9,844 bases of DNA from a bacterium. GTDB taxonomy: Bacteria; Bacteroidota; Bacteroidia; Bacteroidales; Muribaculaceae. The stretch is from positions 1 through 9,844 of the forward strand of contig SFWW01000090.1 in assembly GCA_004559845.1 (NCBI GenBank), read 5' to 3'. A program made the position numbers and the translations under genes. This document shows positions 1 through 7,117 of the stretch, piece by piece. The notes under the pieces are model-generated. The model worked only from the letters and a program-made list of their open reading frames with translations. It searched no databases and had not been told where the DNA came from. The stretch's first letter is position 1; every line of letters starts with the position of its first letter.

Positions 1-1038
1 ATTGATGTGGCTGCCGAGAATATTGCGTGTTTTCATCAAGCTCAAGTGATGAAAGAAATTCGTGTGAGCACACGTCCGGGTGTGGAGTGCAGCCAGCGAG
101 CCGTGCCCATTTCGGATGTGGGGCTCTACATTCCGGGTGGCCATTCGCCGCTATTTTCCACCGTGCTGATGCTCGCCATGCCGGCACGCATAGCGGGCTG
201 CCGCAATGTGGTGATGTGCACCCCTGCCGGAGCCGATGGCAAGGTGCATCCCGCCATTTTGTATGCGGCGTGGAAATGTGGGGTGCATGCCATCTTTAAA
301 AGTGGTGGCGCACAAGCCGTGGCAGCAATGGCATTTGGCACCGAGAGCGTGCCTCGGGTGAGCAAGATATTCGGTCCGGGCAATCGCTTTGTGATGGAAG
401 CGAAAATGCAAGTGAATAGTGCCGGCGTGGCGATTGACATGCCTGCCGGACCGAGCGAAGTGCTTGTGGTGGCTGATGGCAGTGCCAATGAGCGCTTTGT
501 GGCGAGCGATTTTCTTTCGCAAGCCGAGCATGGCCCGGATAGCCAGTCGATATTGCTCACCACCGACGAGGCGTTTGCCGAGCGTTTGCCCGGTGTGATA
601 GCGCAAATGCTTGCCACCTTGCCGCGGCGCGAAATGATGGCGCAATCGTTGAGCCACAGTCGCATCATCGTGCTTCGCACCTACGAAGAAGTGATGCAAT
701 TCGTGAACGAATACGCGCCCGAGCATTTGATATTGAATTGTGACAACTGCGAAGCGCTTGCCGAGCAGGTGGAGAATGCAGGGTCGGTGTTCATTGGTCC
801 GTATTCGCCGGAAAGTGCGGGCGATTATGCCAGCGGCACCAACCACACGCTGCCCACCGGCGGTTTTGCCAAAGCCTATAGCGGAGTGAACCTCGACAGT
901 TTTACCAAAAAAATCACCTTCCAGCGCCTCTCGCAAGCCGGCTTGCAAAGCATTGGCAAAGCGGTGGAAACCATGGCGGAAGCCGAGAGCCTGATGGCGC
1001 ATCGCTTAGCGGTGACGGTGAGAATCAACAACGAATAA
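1..1038 (+). CDS. hisD: Histidinol dehydrogenase, 3' part (5' end outside the window)
   Basis: HisD is a Zn-dependent cytosolic enzyme that oxidises L-histidinol to L-histidine in two NAD+-dependent steps, the last reactions of histidine synthesis. The reading frame is open from base 1, so the start lies upstream; 345 residues remain of a family length of about 430. Visible hallmarks are the SQAEHGPD segment (fragment residues 173-180, the Gln and His that bind zinc), APEHL (catalytic Glu-His at residues 241-242), the SAGDYASGTNHTLPTGG segment, and the C-terminal AESLMAHRLAV segment with the late zinc-ligand His. A GTG at base 7 could start an ORF but is internal to the protein. The stop is 21 nt before hisC, which implies co-transcription. 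GC-rich codon use matches hisC, hisB and mutY. Identification is secure. Confidence 0.97.
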   Translation: MDVAAENIACFHQAQVMKEIRVSTRPGVECSQRAVPISDVGLYIPGGHSPLFSTVLMLAMPARIAGCRNVVMCTPAGADGKVHPAILYAAWKCGVHAIFKSGGAQAVAAMAFGTESVPRVSKIFGPGNRFVMEAKMQVNSAGVAIDMPAGPSEVLVVADGSANERFVASDFLSQAEHGPDSQSILLTTDEAFAERLPGVIAQMLATLPRREMMAQSLSHSRIIVLRTYEEVMQFVNEYAPEHLILNCDNCEALAEQVENAGSVFIGPYSPESAGDYASGTNHTLPTGGFAKAYSGVNLDSFTKKITFQRLSQAGLQSIGKAVETMAEAESLMAHRLAVTVRINNE

Positions 1039-1059
1039 CGCAACAATAGTGTATAGAAG

Positions 1060-2109
1060 ATGAGTAAATCATTTAACCTTTCCGCTTTAGTGCGAAGCAA
1101 TATTCTTTCGCTGGCGCCTTACAGTTCGGCGCGGAGCGAATTTAGTGGCAGTGCCAGTGTGTGGCTTGATGCCAACGAAAGTCCGTATAATGGTCCCTAC
1201 AACCGCTATCCCGATCCGCTTCAAAAGCAGGTGAAAGAGCGCTTGAGCGCCATAAAAGGGGTGGATGCGCGTCGCATATTTTTGGGCAATGGATCCGACG
1301 AATGTATCGATTTAGTGTATCGGGTGTTTTGCGAGCCGCATACCGACAATGTGGTAGCCATTTCGCCGAGTTACGGCATGTATGAAGTGTGTGCCGATAT
1401 CAACGCGGTGGCGTATCGCAAGGTGTCCTTGGCAGCCGATTTCGATTTGGATGCCGATGCACTGCTTGCCGCCACCGACGCCCACACCAAAGTGATTTGG
1501 ATTTGTTCGCCCAACAATCCCACCGGCAATGCTTTCAGCGCAGAGGCAATAGAAAAGGTGCTCAGTGGCTTTAGCGGCATCGTGGTGGTGGACGAAGCCT
1601 ATGCCGACTTCTCCTCGCAGCCCTCTATGCTTACTCGGCTCGATGTGTATCCCAATCTTATCGTGCTTCAAACCTTCTCTAAGGCTTGGGGTAGCGCCGG
1701 GGTGCGCTTGGGTATGGCGATGGCTTCGGAAGAGATTTTATCGCTCTTCAACAAGGTGAAATATCCCTACAATGTGAATATGCTCACCCAAGAATATGCC
1801 TTGCGCCACATCGACCGGATGCCGGAAGTGGAGCAATGGATAAATAGTATTCTGAGCGAGCGTAGCCGCTTGATAGCCGCCTTAGATGCGCTGCCGCAAG
1901 TGGTGCACATCTTTGCCAGCGATGCCAATTTTGTGTTGGTGCTCGTGGTGGATGCCGACGGCATCTACACCCATTTGCAACAGCAAGGCATCATTGTGCG
2001 CAATCGAAATAAAGTGGAGAAATGCTTGGGATGCTTGCGCATTACCGTGGGCACGCCCGAAGAAAATAATGCAGTGATTAATGGAATCAAAAGTTATGAC
2101 ATCAAGTAA
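1060..2109 (+). CDS. hisC: Histidinol-phosphate aminotransferase
   Basis: HisC is a PLP-dependent class I/II aminotransferase that converts imidazole-acetol phosphate plus glutamate to histidinol phosphate and 2-oxoglutarate. The 349-residue length is normal. The N-terminal WLDANESPYNGPYNRYPDP segment carries the substrate-binding motif of the HisC branch. CSPNNPTGN is the PLP/substrate Asn motif, VVVDEAYADF holds the Asp-x-x-Tyr contacting the cofactor ring and O3', and FSKAWG places the Schiff-base lysine at K208, near K214 of the E. coli enzyme. A downstream RLGMAMAS segment supplies the conserved Arg. The ATG at 1060 follows hisD by 21 nt and leaves a normal N-terminus. The 3' end overlaps hisB, so the two are probably translationally coupled. 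Identification is secure. Confidence 0.97.
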   Translation: MSKSFNLSALVRSNILSLAPYSSARSEFSGSASVWLDANESPYNGPYNRYPDPLQKQVKERLSAIKGVDARRIFLGNGSDECIDLVYRVFCEPHTDNVVAISPSYGMYEVCADINAVAYRKVSLAADFDLDADALLAATDAHTKVIWICSPNNPTGNAFSAEAIEKVLSGFSGIVVVDEAYADFSSQPSMLTRLDVYPNLIVLQTFSKAWGSAGVRLGMAMASEEILSLFNKVKYPYNVNMLTQEYALRHIDRMPEVEQWINSILSERSRLIAALDALPQVVHIFASDANFVLVLVVDADGIYTHLQQQGIIVRNRNKVEKCLGCLRITVGTPEENNAVINGIKSYDIK

Positions 2110-3238
2110 AAAGCGCGCCTTGTTTATCGACCGCGACGGCACCATTGTGGTGGAGCCCATTGAGGATGAACAAGTGGATTCATTCGAGAAATTGGAATTT
2201 TTGCCCGGGGTGATAGGCAATTTGTCGTTCATAGCCCGCACCCTCGATTTTGAGTTGGTGATGGTGAGCAATCAAGACGGACTCGGCACCGAATCCTTTC
2301 CCACCCACACCTTCGAGGGACCGCACCAATTGATACTGCGCACCCTTGAGGGCGAAGGTGTGACATTTGCCGACATCATTATCGACACCACCTTCGAGCA
2401 CGAGCACAAGCCCACACGCAAACCCGGCATCGCCTTGCTGGGAAAATACACCGCCGGCGACTACGACTTGGCAAACAGCTACGTGATTGGCGACCGCCTC
2501 ACCGATATCCAACTTGCCAAAAACCTCGGAGCACGAGGCATCCTTATTGCACCCGACGCAGAGAAAGCCAACGACGAATTGCAGGCGGCAGGGCTTACGG
2601 ATTGGTGCGCGCTCGTGGCGCCCGATTGGCATCGCATCAGCGACTTTTTGCGCGGAGGCGAACGCCAAGCATGCGTGGAGCGCAACACGGCAGAAACACG
2701 CATCAGCATCCGCCTCGACCTTGATGGCACCGGCAAAAGCCACATTCACACCGGCATCGGATTTTTCGACCACATGCTCAGCCAAATAGCGCGCCACGGC
2801 GGCATCGACCTGGATATCGCTGTGGAAGGCGACTTGGAAGTGGATGAACACCACACCATCGAAGACACCGGCATTGCTCTGGGCGAAGCACTCTATCAAG
2901 CCCTCGGCAACAAGCGCGGCATCGACCGCTACGGATTTGTGTTGCCGATGGACGATTGCCAATGCACCGTGGCACTCGACTTTGGCGGACGCAGTTGGCT
3001 GGTGTGGGACGCCGATTTTCATCGCGAAAAAATTGGAGAAATGCCCACCGAAATGTTTTTCCACTTTTTCAAAAGCCTCAGCGACGGCGCCCGTATGAAC
3101 CTCTACATCAGTGCTCAAGGCACCAACGAGCACCACAAAATAGAGGGCATATTCAAAGCATTGGCACGCGCCATACAGCAAGCCATCCGCCGCAACGTGT
3201 TCACCTACAATTTGCCCTCCACCAAAGGGGTGCTCTAA
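2096..3238 (+). CDS. hisB: Bifunctional histidinol-phosphatase / imidazoleglycerol-phosphate dehydratase
   Basis: This fusion catalyses two non-adjacent steps of histidine synthesis: dehydration of imidazoleglycerol phosphate and dephosphorylation of histidinol phosphate. The N-terminal HAD phosphatase half (about residues 1-165) shows DRDGT with nucleophile D12 and acid/base D14, the VSNQDGLGT motif II, a TRKPG lysine motif, and IGDRLTD. The C-terminal IGPD half (from about residue 195) starts at ERNTAETRIS and has the two metal-binding sites HHTIEDTG (H252-H253) and NEHHKIEG (H346-H347), ending in STKGVL as is usual. I prefer the ATG at 2096, giving 380 residues and a normal MTSSKKRALFIDRDGT start and overlapping hisC by 14 nt; an in-frame ATG at 2081 would add five residues. 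The zinc-loop cysteines of E. coli HisB-N are absent: the loop reads FEHEHKPTRKPG around residue 100. Confidence 0.96.
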   Translation: MTSSKKRALFIDRDGTIVVEPIEDEQVDSFEKLEFLPGVIGNLSFIARTLDFELVMVSNQDGLGTESFPTHTFEGPHQLILRTLEGEGVTFADIIIDTTFEHEHKPTRKPGIALLGKYTAGDYDLANSYVIGDRLTDIQLAKNLGARGILIAPDAEKANDELQAAGLTDWCALVAPDWHRISDFLRGGERQACVERNTAETRISIRLDLDGTGKSHIHTGIGFFDHMLSQIARHGGIDLDIAVEGDLEVDEHHTIEDTGIALGEALYQALGNKRGIDRYGFVLPMDDCQCTVALDFGGRSWLVWDADFHREKIGEMPTEMFFHFFKSLSDGARMNLYISAQGTNEHHKIEGIFKALARAIQQAIRRNVFTYNLPSTKGVL

Positions 3239-3251
3239 ATGCTTTGAAGAT

Positions 3252-4262
3252 ATGAAACATCCATTTGCCACCACCCTGCTCCGCTGGTATGCCACCCATG
3301 GGCGTGATTTGCCTTGGCGCCACACTGCCGACCCCTACGCCATCTGGCTGAGCGAAGTGATTTTGCAACAAACGCGCATTGAGCAAGGACGCGACTATTG
3401 GCGTCGTATGATGGAGCGATTTCCGAATGTGGCATCGCTCGCCGCCGCAAGCGAAGACGAAGTGCTGCGCCTGTGGCAAGGATTGGGCTACTACAGCCGC
3501 GCTCGCAACCTCCATGCCGCCGCCCGACAAATCGTGGAAATGGGCGAATTTCCGCACACCATAGCCGGCATCAAGCAACTGAAAGGCGTGGGCGATTACA
3601 CAGCAGCAGCCATCGGCTCCATCGCCTTCAACCTTCCTGCCGCCGTGGTGGATGGGAATGTGTATCGCGTGCTCAGCCGCCATTTCGGCATCCACACCCC
3701 CATCAATTCCACCGAAGGAAAGAAAGAATTTGCGCTCTTGGCGCAAGAATTGCTGCCCGGGCACCAAGCGGCTGCCTACAACCAAGCCATCATGGATTTC
3801 GGCGCACTGCAATGCACACCCAAGGCTCCCAACTGCCCCGATTGCCCCCTCGCCGACACCTGCCGCGCCCTTCATGCCCACGAGGTGGACATCTTGCCGG
3901 TAAAACTCAAAAAACTCGCTATTCGCACCCGACGAATGCAATATGTATATGTTCGCGTGAACGGCGAAATTGCCATCCGGCGACGCCCCGCCGGCGACAT
4001 TTGGCAAGGACTTTGGGAACCGCTGCTCTTTGAAGACGACCAATTGCCACCAATGGAAGGCAGGCTCACTTTGCTACGCAAGGGTGTGAAACACGTGCTC
4101 ACCCACCGCATCCTCTATGCCGATTTCTACCTGCTTGAAGCCGACACCCGCCCCACCCTACCGTCGGATTTCGTTTGGATACCGGAAGGCGAGCTCGACC
4201 GCTACGCCCTCCCACGCTTAGTGGAAATGCTGGTCAAAGAAGTGAAGTGTCGAGAAAAATAA
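3252..4262 (+). CDS. mutY: A/G-specific adenine DNA glycosylase
   Basis: MutY removes adenine mispaired with 8-oxoguanine or guanine in base-excision repair. The 336 residues are close to the usual 350. In order, the protein shows the catalytic Glu in LSEVILQQTRIEQ (E35), WQGLGYYSRARNLH, the helix-hairpin-helix LKGVGDYTAAAIGS (about residues 109-122), the catalytic Asp in VVDGNVYRVLSRH (D134), and a complete [4Fe-4S] loop C188-X6-C195-X2-C198-X5-C204. The region from about residue 225 onward corresponds to the NUDIX-like domain that reads 8-oxoG. The ATG at 3252 lies 13 nt after the hisB stop, so mutY is probably the last gene of the his transcript. I see no convincing terminator between its stop and the tRNA promoter. 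Base composition matches the his genes. Confidence 0.97.
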   Translation: MKHPFATTLLRWYATHGRDLPWRHTADPYAIWLSEVILQQTRIEQGRDYWRRMMERFPNVASLAAASEDEVLRLWQGLGYYSRARNLHAAARQIVEMGEFPHTIAGIKQLKGVGDYTAAAIGSIAFNLPAAVVDGNVYRVLSRHFGIHTPINSTEGKKEFALLAQELLPGHQAAAYNQAIMDFGALQCTPKAPNCPDCPLADTCRALHAHEVDILPVKLKKLAIRTRRMQYVYVRVNGEIAIRRRPAGDIWQGLWEPLLFEDDQLPPMEGRLTLLRKGVKHVLTHRILYADFYLLEADTRPTLPSDFVWIPEGELDRYALPRLVEMLVKEVKCREK

Positions 4263-4414
4263 CCCACATGAAAGCCCCCGTTTTACAAACCTATCTGCGC
4301 ACATACAGCGCAAAAAAAATGGGCGGATTTTCGCCTTTGAGCATCGGTTTAGGCGCAGAATTTGCCCGAATTTCATAAAAAACACGGCAGAAATTCAAAA
4401 AAAAGGCAAAAAAG

Positions 4415-4446
4415 TTTGCACACTAAATAAATTTGTAGTACCTTTG
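4415..4446 (+). promoter_or_regulatory. Bacteroidota sigma-ABfr type promoter for tRNA-Lys
   Basis: A TTTG at 4415-4418 (-33 element) and TACCTTTG at 4439-4446 (a full match to the TAnnTTTG -7 element) are separated by 20 nt, the spacing known for Bacteroides primary-sigma promoters. The predicted transcript starts a few bases downstream, just before the tRNA at 4462. It gives the tRNA its own transcription, independent of the his-mutY transcript. Confidence 0.8.
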
Positions 4447-4461
4447 CATCGCTTTTACGGA

Positions 4462-4537
4462 GATTCGCTAGCTCAGCAGGTAGAGCACATCCCTTTTAAG
4501 GATGGGGTCGTGGGTTCGAACCCCACGCGGATCACCA
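4462..4537 (+). tRNA. tRNA-Lys (anticodon UUU), CCA encoded
   Basis: The 76 nt fold as a complete cloverleaf. The acceptor strands GATTCGC and GCGGATC pair with one G-U, followed by discriminator A and an encoded CCA. The D-arm is GCTC/GAGC, the anticodon stem CATCC/GGATG encloses the loop CTTTTAA with anticodon TTT, the variable loop is 5 nt, and the T-arm GTGGG-TTCGAAC-CCCAC is perfect. It decodes AAA and AAG. It has its own promoter and terminator. Its 3' end is repeated at 7392-7413, so this gene is the likely attachment site of an integrated element. Confidence 0.97.
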
Positions 4538-4541
4538 AAGG
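4520..4541 (+). repeat. Candidate att site: tRNA-Lys 3' end (left copy)
   Basis: This 22-nt stretch covers the 3' part of the T-arm, the acceptor strand, CCA and four bases beyond (AAGG). It matches 7392-7413 at 20 of 22 positions in the same orientation; the mismatches are at 4526 and 4536. Tyrosine recombinases commonly target tRNA 3' ends, and the incoming element restores the gene, so this copy keeps a functional tRNA while the distal copy can drift. No GTACCACA-type arm repeats occur on this side. Confidence 0.6.
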
Positions 4542-4573
4542 AAATCGCTGACAGAAATGTCAGCGATTTTTTT
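4542..4573 (+). terminator. Rho-independent terminator of tRNA-Lys
   Basis: The arms AAATCGCTGACA (4542-4553) and TGTCAGCGATTT (4558-4569) pair perfectly around a GAAA loop, followed by an uninterrupted T-run to 4573. It starts five bases after the encoded CCA. Confidence 0.92.
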
Positions 4574-4819
4574 GTTATTAGCATACGTGTGCATGGAAGA
4601 CACTGGTCATATTGTTAATTCGTTTAACATATATAGGGTGAAAAACCGATTTGTTAATAAATGTAAAGTTAAACATTCTTAACGCACAAAGCGATGATAT
4701 TTGGACGATTAAGAAAAGTTATTAATCTAAAAGATGATAAAAGCTCTTGAATTTTAACAAAAATATACAAATACCAAAAATCTCAATCGTATAATATATA
4801 TACAAACTTTTTTTGATTT
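4574..4819. other. AT-rich intergenic stretch, no gene seen
   Basis: There is no ORF of note here. Several GTTAA/TTAAC words occur, including a short inverted repeat TGTTAA-TTCGT-TTAACA at 4613-4629. I find no good TAnnTTTG promoter for the gene at 4820, although the stretch presumably contains one. Confidence 0.4.
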
Positions 4820-5536
4820 ATGAAGATAGCAATTTTTGGTAAACTCAATCAGGCAACTTCCTATCACGATTGGTACACTTGCTTTCGTCGCCAACTTCGC
4901 GAAGTACCCATCTCCGAAATCCTAATCACCGGAGGTAATACGGTGTTGAATCGATATGTAAAGCATTATGCCAAATCTTTGGCAATATCAGTCAAGGAAT
5001 ACCACCTTGATGAAAGCACTGACCTGATGCAAGCAAAGTTATACCGCAATAAATGCATTGTCCGTGATGCTGACTTGGTGGCTGCGTGCGTGGATGAACA
5101 AATGTATGCAGAAAAAGGTGATGTTGAAATAGTTCCTTCTGAAAGCACGACCGGAGAGATTATCATTAATTGTAAGCGAAGAATGAACACTATCAAAACT
5201 ATAAGAAATATAAAAGAGAAAAAAGACGTAAAACGTGAAGAACTCATCACTCTTGAGGAAGAGATTGCTCTAATCAAGCAAATCAAGCAGTCGCCCGACG
5301 ACTGCGAGGCCGAAAAGCAGAAACTATTACTTGCAAATCGCAGATTTGTCCGTGTTATTGCTGATAGATATGCCAACGAAAAACATCAGGTGGAAGAACT
5401 TGTTGTTGAGGGCAATAAAGGGCTGCTCCACGCAGTTATAAAATACGATGAGACAAAAGGGTATAAATTCATCAGTTATGCTCATTATTGGATAAAAGAA
5501 TATATAAAAGAGTATCTCAAGAATAATTCTAATTGA
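4820..5536 (+). CDS. SLOG/DUF2493-like domain fused to sigma-70 region 1.2-2; no region 3 or 4
   Basis: This 238-residue protein has two recognisable halves. Residues 1 to about 105 resemble the DUF2493 branch of the SLOG (Rossmann-like, nucleotide-binding) superfamily: a MKIAIFGK first strand, ILITGG glycines, then HYAKSLAISVKEYHLDE and a YRNKCIVRDADLVAAC segment like the RNxxMxxxADLVIA of that family. After a charged linker, residues about 138-234 read as sigma-70 region 1.2/2: ITLEEEIALIKQI, LLANRRFVRVIADRYAN, EELVVEGNKGLLHAV and YDETKGYKFISYAHYWIKEYI, closely matching Bacteroidales RpoD regions 2.1-2.4. The protein ends there, without the sigma3 and sigma4 domains. It could bind core RNA polymerase and act as a signal-dependent sigma or anti-transcription factor; that is inference. 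The next gene starts 64 nt downstream. Composition is AT-rich, unlike mutY. Confidence 0.85.
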   Translation: MKIAIFGKLNQATSYHDWYTCFRRQLREVPISEILITGGNTVLNRYVKHYAKSLAISVKEYHLDESTDLMQAKLYRNKCIVRDADLVAACVDEQMYAEKGDVEIVPSESTTGEIIINCKRRMNTIKTIRNIKEKKDVKREELITLEEEIALIKQIKQSPDDCEAEKQKLLLANRRFVRVIADRYANEKHQVEELVVEGNKGLLHAVIKYDETKGYKFISYAHYWIKEYIKEYLKNNSN

Positions 5537-5603
5537 AGTGTATGGCTACAATACGAATTATAATGGAAATGATTATCAACTAAAAAATAATTCTAAAACA
5601 TGA
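5522..5603 (+). other. Coding-like tail in the +1 frame after the SLOG-sigma stop
   Basis: In the frame one base ahead of the 4820 gene, reading is open from 5508 and gives IEVYGYNTNYNGNDYQLKNN up to SKT and a TGA at 5601-5603. That stop overlaps the ATG of the next gene in an ATGA arrangement, which is typical of coupled operon genes. The 11-mer AATAATTCTAA occurs both at 5522-5532, just before the present stop, and at 5586-5596. Either the SLOG-sigma gene has a one-base indel near 5522-5534 and once ended at 5603, or this is chance. Confidence 0.3.
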
Positions 5604-5935
5604 AGATTACCATTCATCGTGGCACCGACCAAATAGGTGGTTGCGTCACAGAATATGAGCATGAAGGCTGGAAGTTGTTTGTTGATTACGGAGAACAACT
5701 CCCTGGTGTTCCGAAGTCTAATCTATCAGATATTGAGGGCTTGACCAAAGGCGACATTACAAAGAGTGCGTTGCTCATCACTCACTATCACGGCGACCAT
5801 ATAGGGTGCATCTCGCAATTACCCCAGGAGCTGCCTATATATATGGGTGAACTTGGAAGAGATATACAATTGGCTTATTCGGAACATATGTCGAGTGTGG
5901 ATAATAAGCAGAAAATTCCTATGAAGACTATGTGA
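5600..5935 (+). pseudogene. Truncated RNase J-like metallo-beta-lactamase fold protein
   Basis: The 111 codons begin MKITIHRGTDQIGGCVTEYE and contain the metal-binding motif THYHGDHIG (H62, H64, D66, H67). Both are typical of RNase J/CPSF-type metallo-beta-lactamase hydrolases of Bacteroidota, which are usually over 300 residues. The motif-2 to motif-5 ligands and any beta-CASP region are missing, because the frame ends soon after GELGRDIQLAYSEHMSS. Catalysis would need the lost ligands, so this copy is probably dead. The 37 codons that follow in another frame do not look like the rest of this family, which suggests an internal deletion rather than a simple frameshift. It sits between the SLOG-sigma gene and the nuclease-like gene. 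Confidence 0.7.
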
Positions 5936-6021
5936 ACGATTGGGATGATTGGCATTGGGACTCAGTGGCAGTACACCCATTGGTAAAGTTGAAGTCAGGC
6001 TTTGACCATATGAAACTGTGA
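5908..6021 (+). pseudogene. Remnant 3' end of an unidentified gene
   Basis: In the frame two bases ahead of the truncated metallo-beta-lactamase, 37 codons run without a stop: AENSYEDYVNDWDDWHWDS, then VAVHPLVKLKSGFDHMKL and TGA at 6019-6021. The Trp/Asp-rich composition looks like coding sequence, and it overlaps the end of the 5600 frame. I do not recognise the family. The simplest reading is a deletion that joined the front of one gene to the end of another. Confidence 0.35.
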
Positions 6022-6109
6022 GATAATTGAATATAGTTCATCAGCCACGTGCTGAATTGGATTATAGAAACAATCAAAATAGTATTTATTCAAGAAAAAA
6101 TTTTAAACC

Positions 6110-7117
6110 ATGAGCAAATTGAAAGAAGAACTTGTCTGGAAACTTGCGAGTGCCTTTGGCGAAGGCGAAGTAATTTCAACAAAAGATAGAGGCTCGGAGT
6201 CTGAATGGTCGAAGAGTTTCAAATGCGAAGACGGAGAAGATGTGTTTGGTACGATACAAAGAATCTTCGGCATTCGCAAATCGGCAAGAGGATTATTTGA
6301 GGCCGCTACAAGCGGAGATGGCAATGAAAAGTCAAGAATCTTGACACTGCATTCTTCGTCTTTGCTGGCATTCTTGTGCTTCAACGACGTTGCTAATCAT
6401 CCAATTACGATTGATGGTATCGTCTATGATGAAGTGATGTTTGAAGTTAAGAACGATGTAATTGATGCTTCTCTTGGAAAACCATCAAACATTGATGTTC
6501 TTCTTATGGGCGAAAACCGAAAGAAACTGCTGTTTCTTGAGTCGAAGTTTACGGAATATTTATCCGGAGGAAAAGTTTTTCTTTCACCGGATAGATATAA
6601 AGATTTTTATGAGTTGCTTTCAGAGAAATTAGAATTACCATTCATAGCTTCGTTCGACAAAGTAAAGCATAAACCCAACAAAAGCCATAGCGAACCATTT
6701 GAGACAGAGGAATATTGCTTAAAAACGAAAGAACGCACGTCGGAGTATTTAGGTGGTATAAAACAAGCTTTTAGCCACTTGCTTGGCATAGCAACCGGTC
6801 CGGCAAAAAAGCAAACGAAAGGAAATGAGGACTACACCCGTTCCCTATTAGAGAATGCCGACGAAATAAAATTCGCATCAATAGTTTTCAATTGCGACAA
6901 CGAAAAATTTGACGATTACAAAATATTGTATGAATCGGTATTTGAAAACTCTAATGTTATAAAAGACACTATAAAAGATGTCTTGAAAAAGCGTGAGCTA
7001 AAACTTACAATTGTTCCTCATCTATTACAATATCAAGAGGTGTTCCAAGCCAATTTCCCTCATGAAAAGGTTAGAGAATTCTATCGAGTGGCAAACGCTA
7101 CGTCTGCGGAAAGTTAA
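6110..7117 (+). CDS. PD-(D/E)XK nuclease-like protein, function unknown
   Basis: The 335-residue protein has no signal peptide or membrane segment. Residues 125-150 read SNIDVLLMGENRKK then LLFLESKF, giving the spacing D129-X14-E144-S-K146, which is the catalytic pattern of the PD-(D/E)XK nuclease fold on two beta strands. Residues 84-104 (LHSSSLLAFLCFNDV and after) could be the preceding helix. The architecture recalls Bacteroidota putative restriction endonucleases of the PGN_0703 type, but that is from memory and weak. No methyltransferase gene is adjacent. The ATG at 6110 follows an AT-rich leader without a clear Shine-Dalgarno. The 3' end may be altered: a coding-like stretch continues in another frame past the stop. 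It could be a restriction or defence effector, a Card1/Can2-like accessory nuclease or a transposon-borne nuclease. Confidence 0.75.
   Translation: MSKLKEELVWKLASAFGEGEVISTKDRGSESEWSKSFKCEDGEDVFGTIQRIFGIRKSARGLFEAATSGDGNEKSRILTLHSSSLLAFLCFNDVANHPITIDGIVYDEVMFEVKNDVIDASLGKPSNIDVLLMGENRKKLLFLESKFTEYLSGGKVFLSPDRYKDFYELLSEKLELPFIASFDKVKHKPNKSHSEPFETEEYCLKTKERTSEYLGGIKQAFSHLLGIATGPAKKQTKGNEDYTRSLLENADEIKFASIVFNCDNEKFDDYKILYESVFENSNVIKDTIKDVLKKRELKLTIVPHLLQYQEVFQANFPHEKVREFYRVANATSAES

Noticed and set aside
2180..3325. Long minus-strand open frame (381 codons) across hisB and the start of mutY
   Set aside because: It is antisense to two certain genes. Long antisense frames are common opposite GC-rich coding DNA, and its translation has no recognisable motif.
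3201..4043. Minus-strand open frame of 280 codons across mutY
   Set aside because: It is antisense to mutY, Gly- and His-rich in the way of shadow frames, with no domain.
4268..4378. 36-codon ORF just after mutY
   Set aside because: It is short, has no motif, and lies in a leader-like stretch before the tRNA promoter. Coding status cannot be supported.
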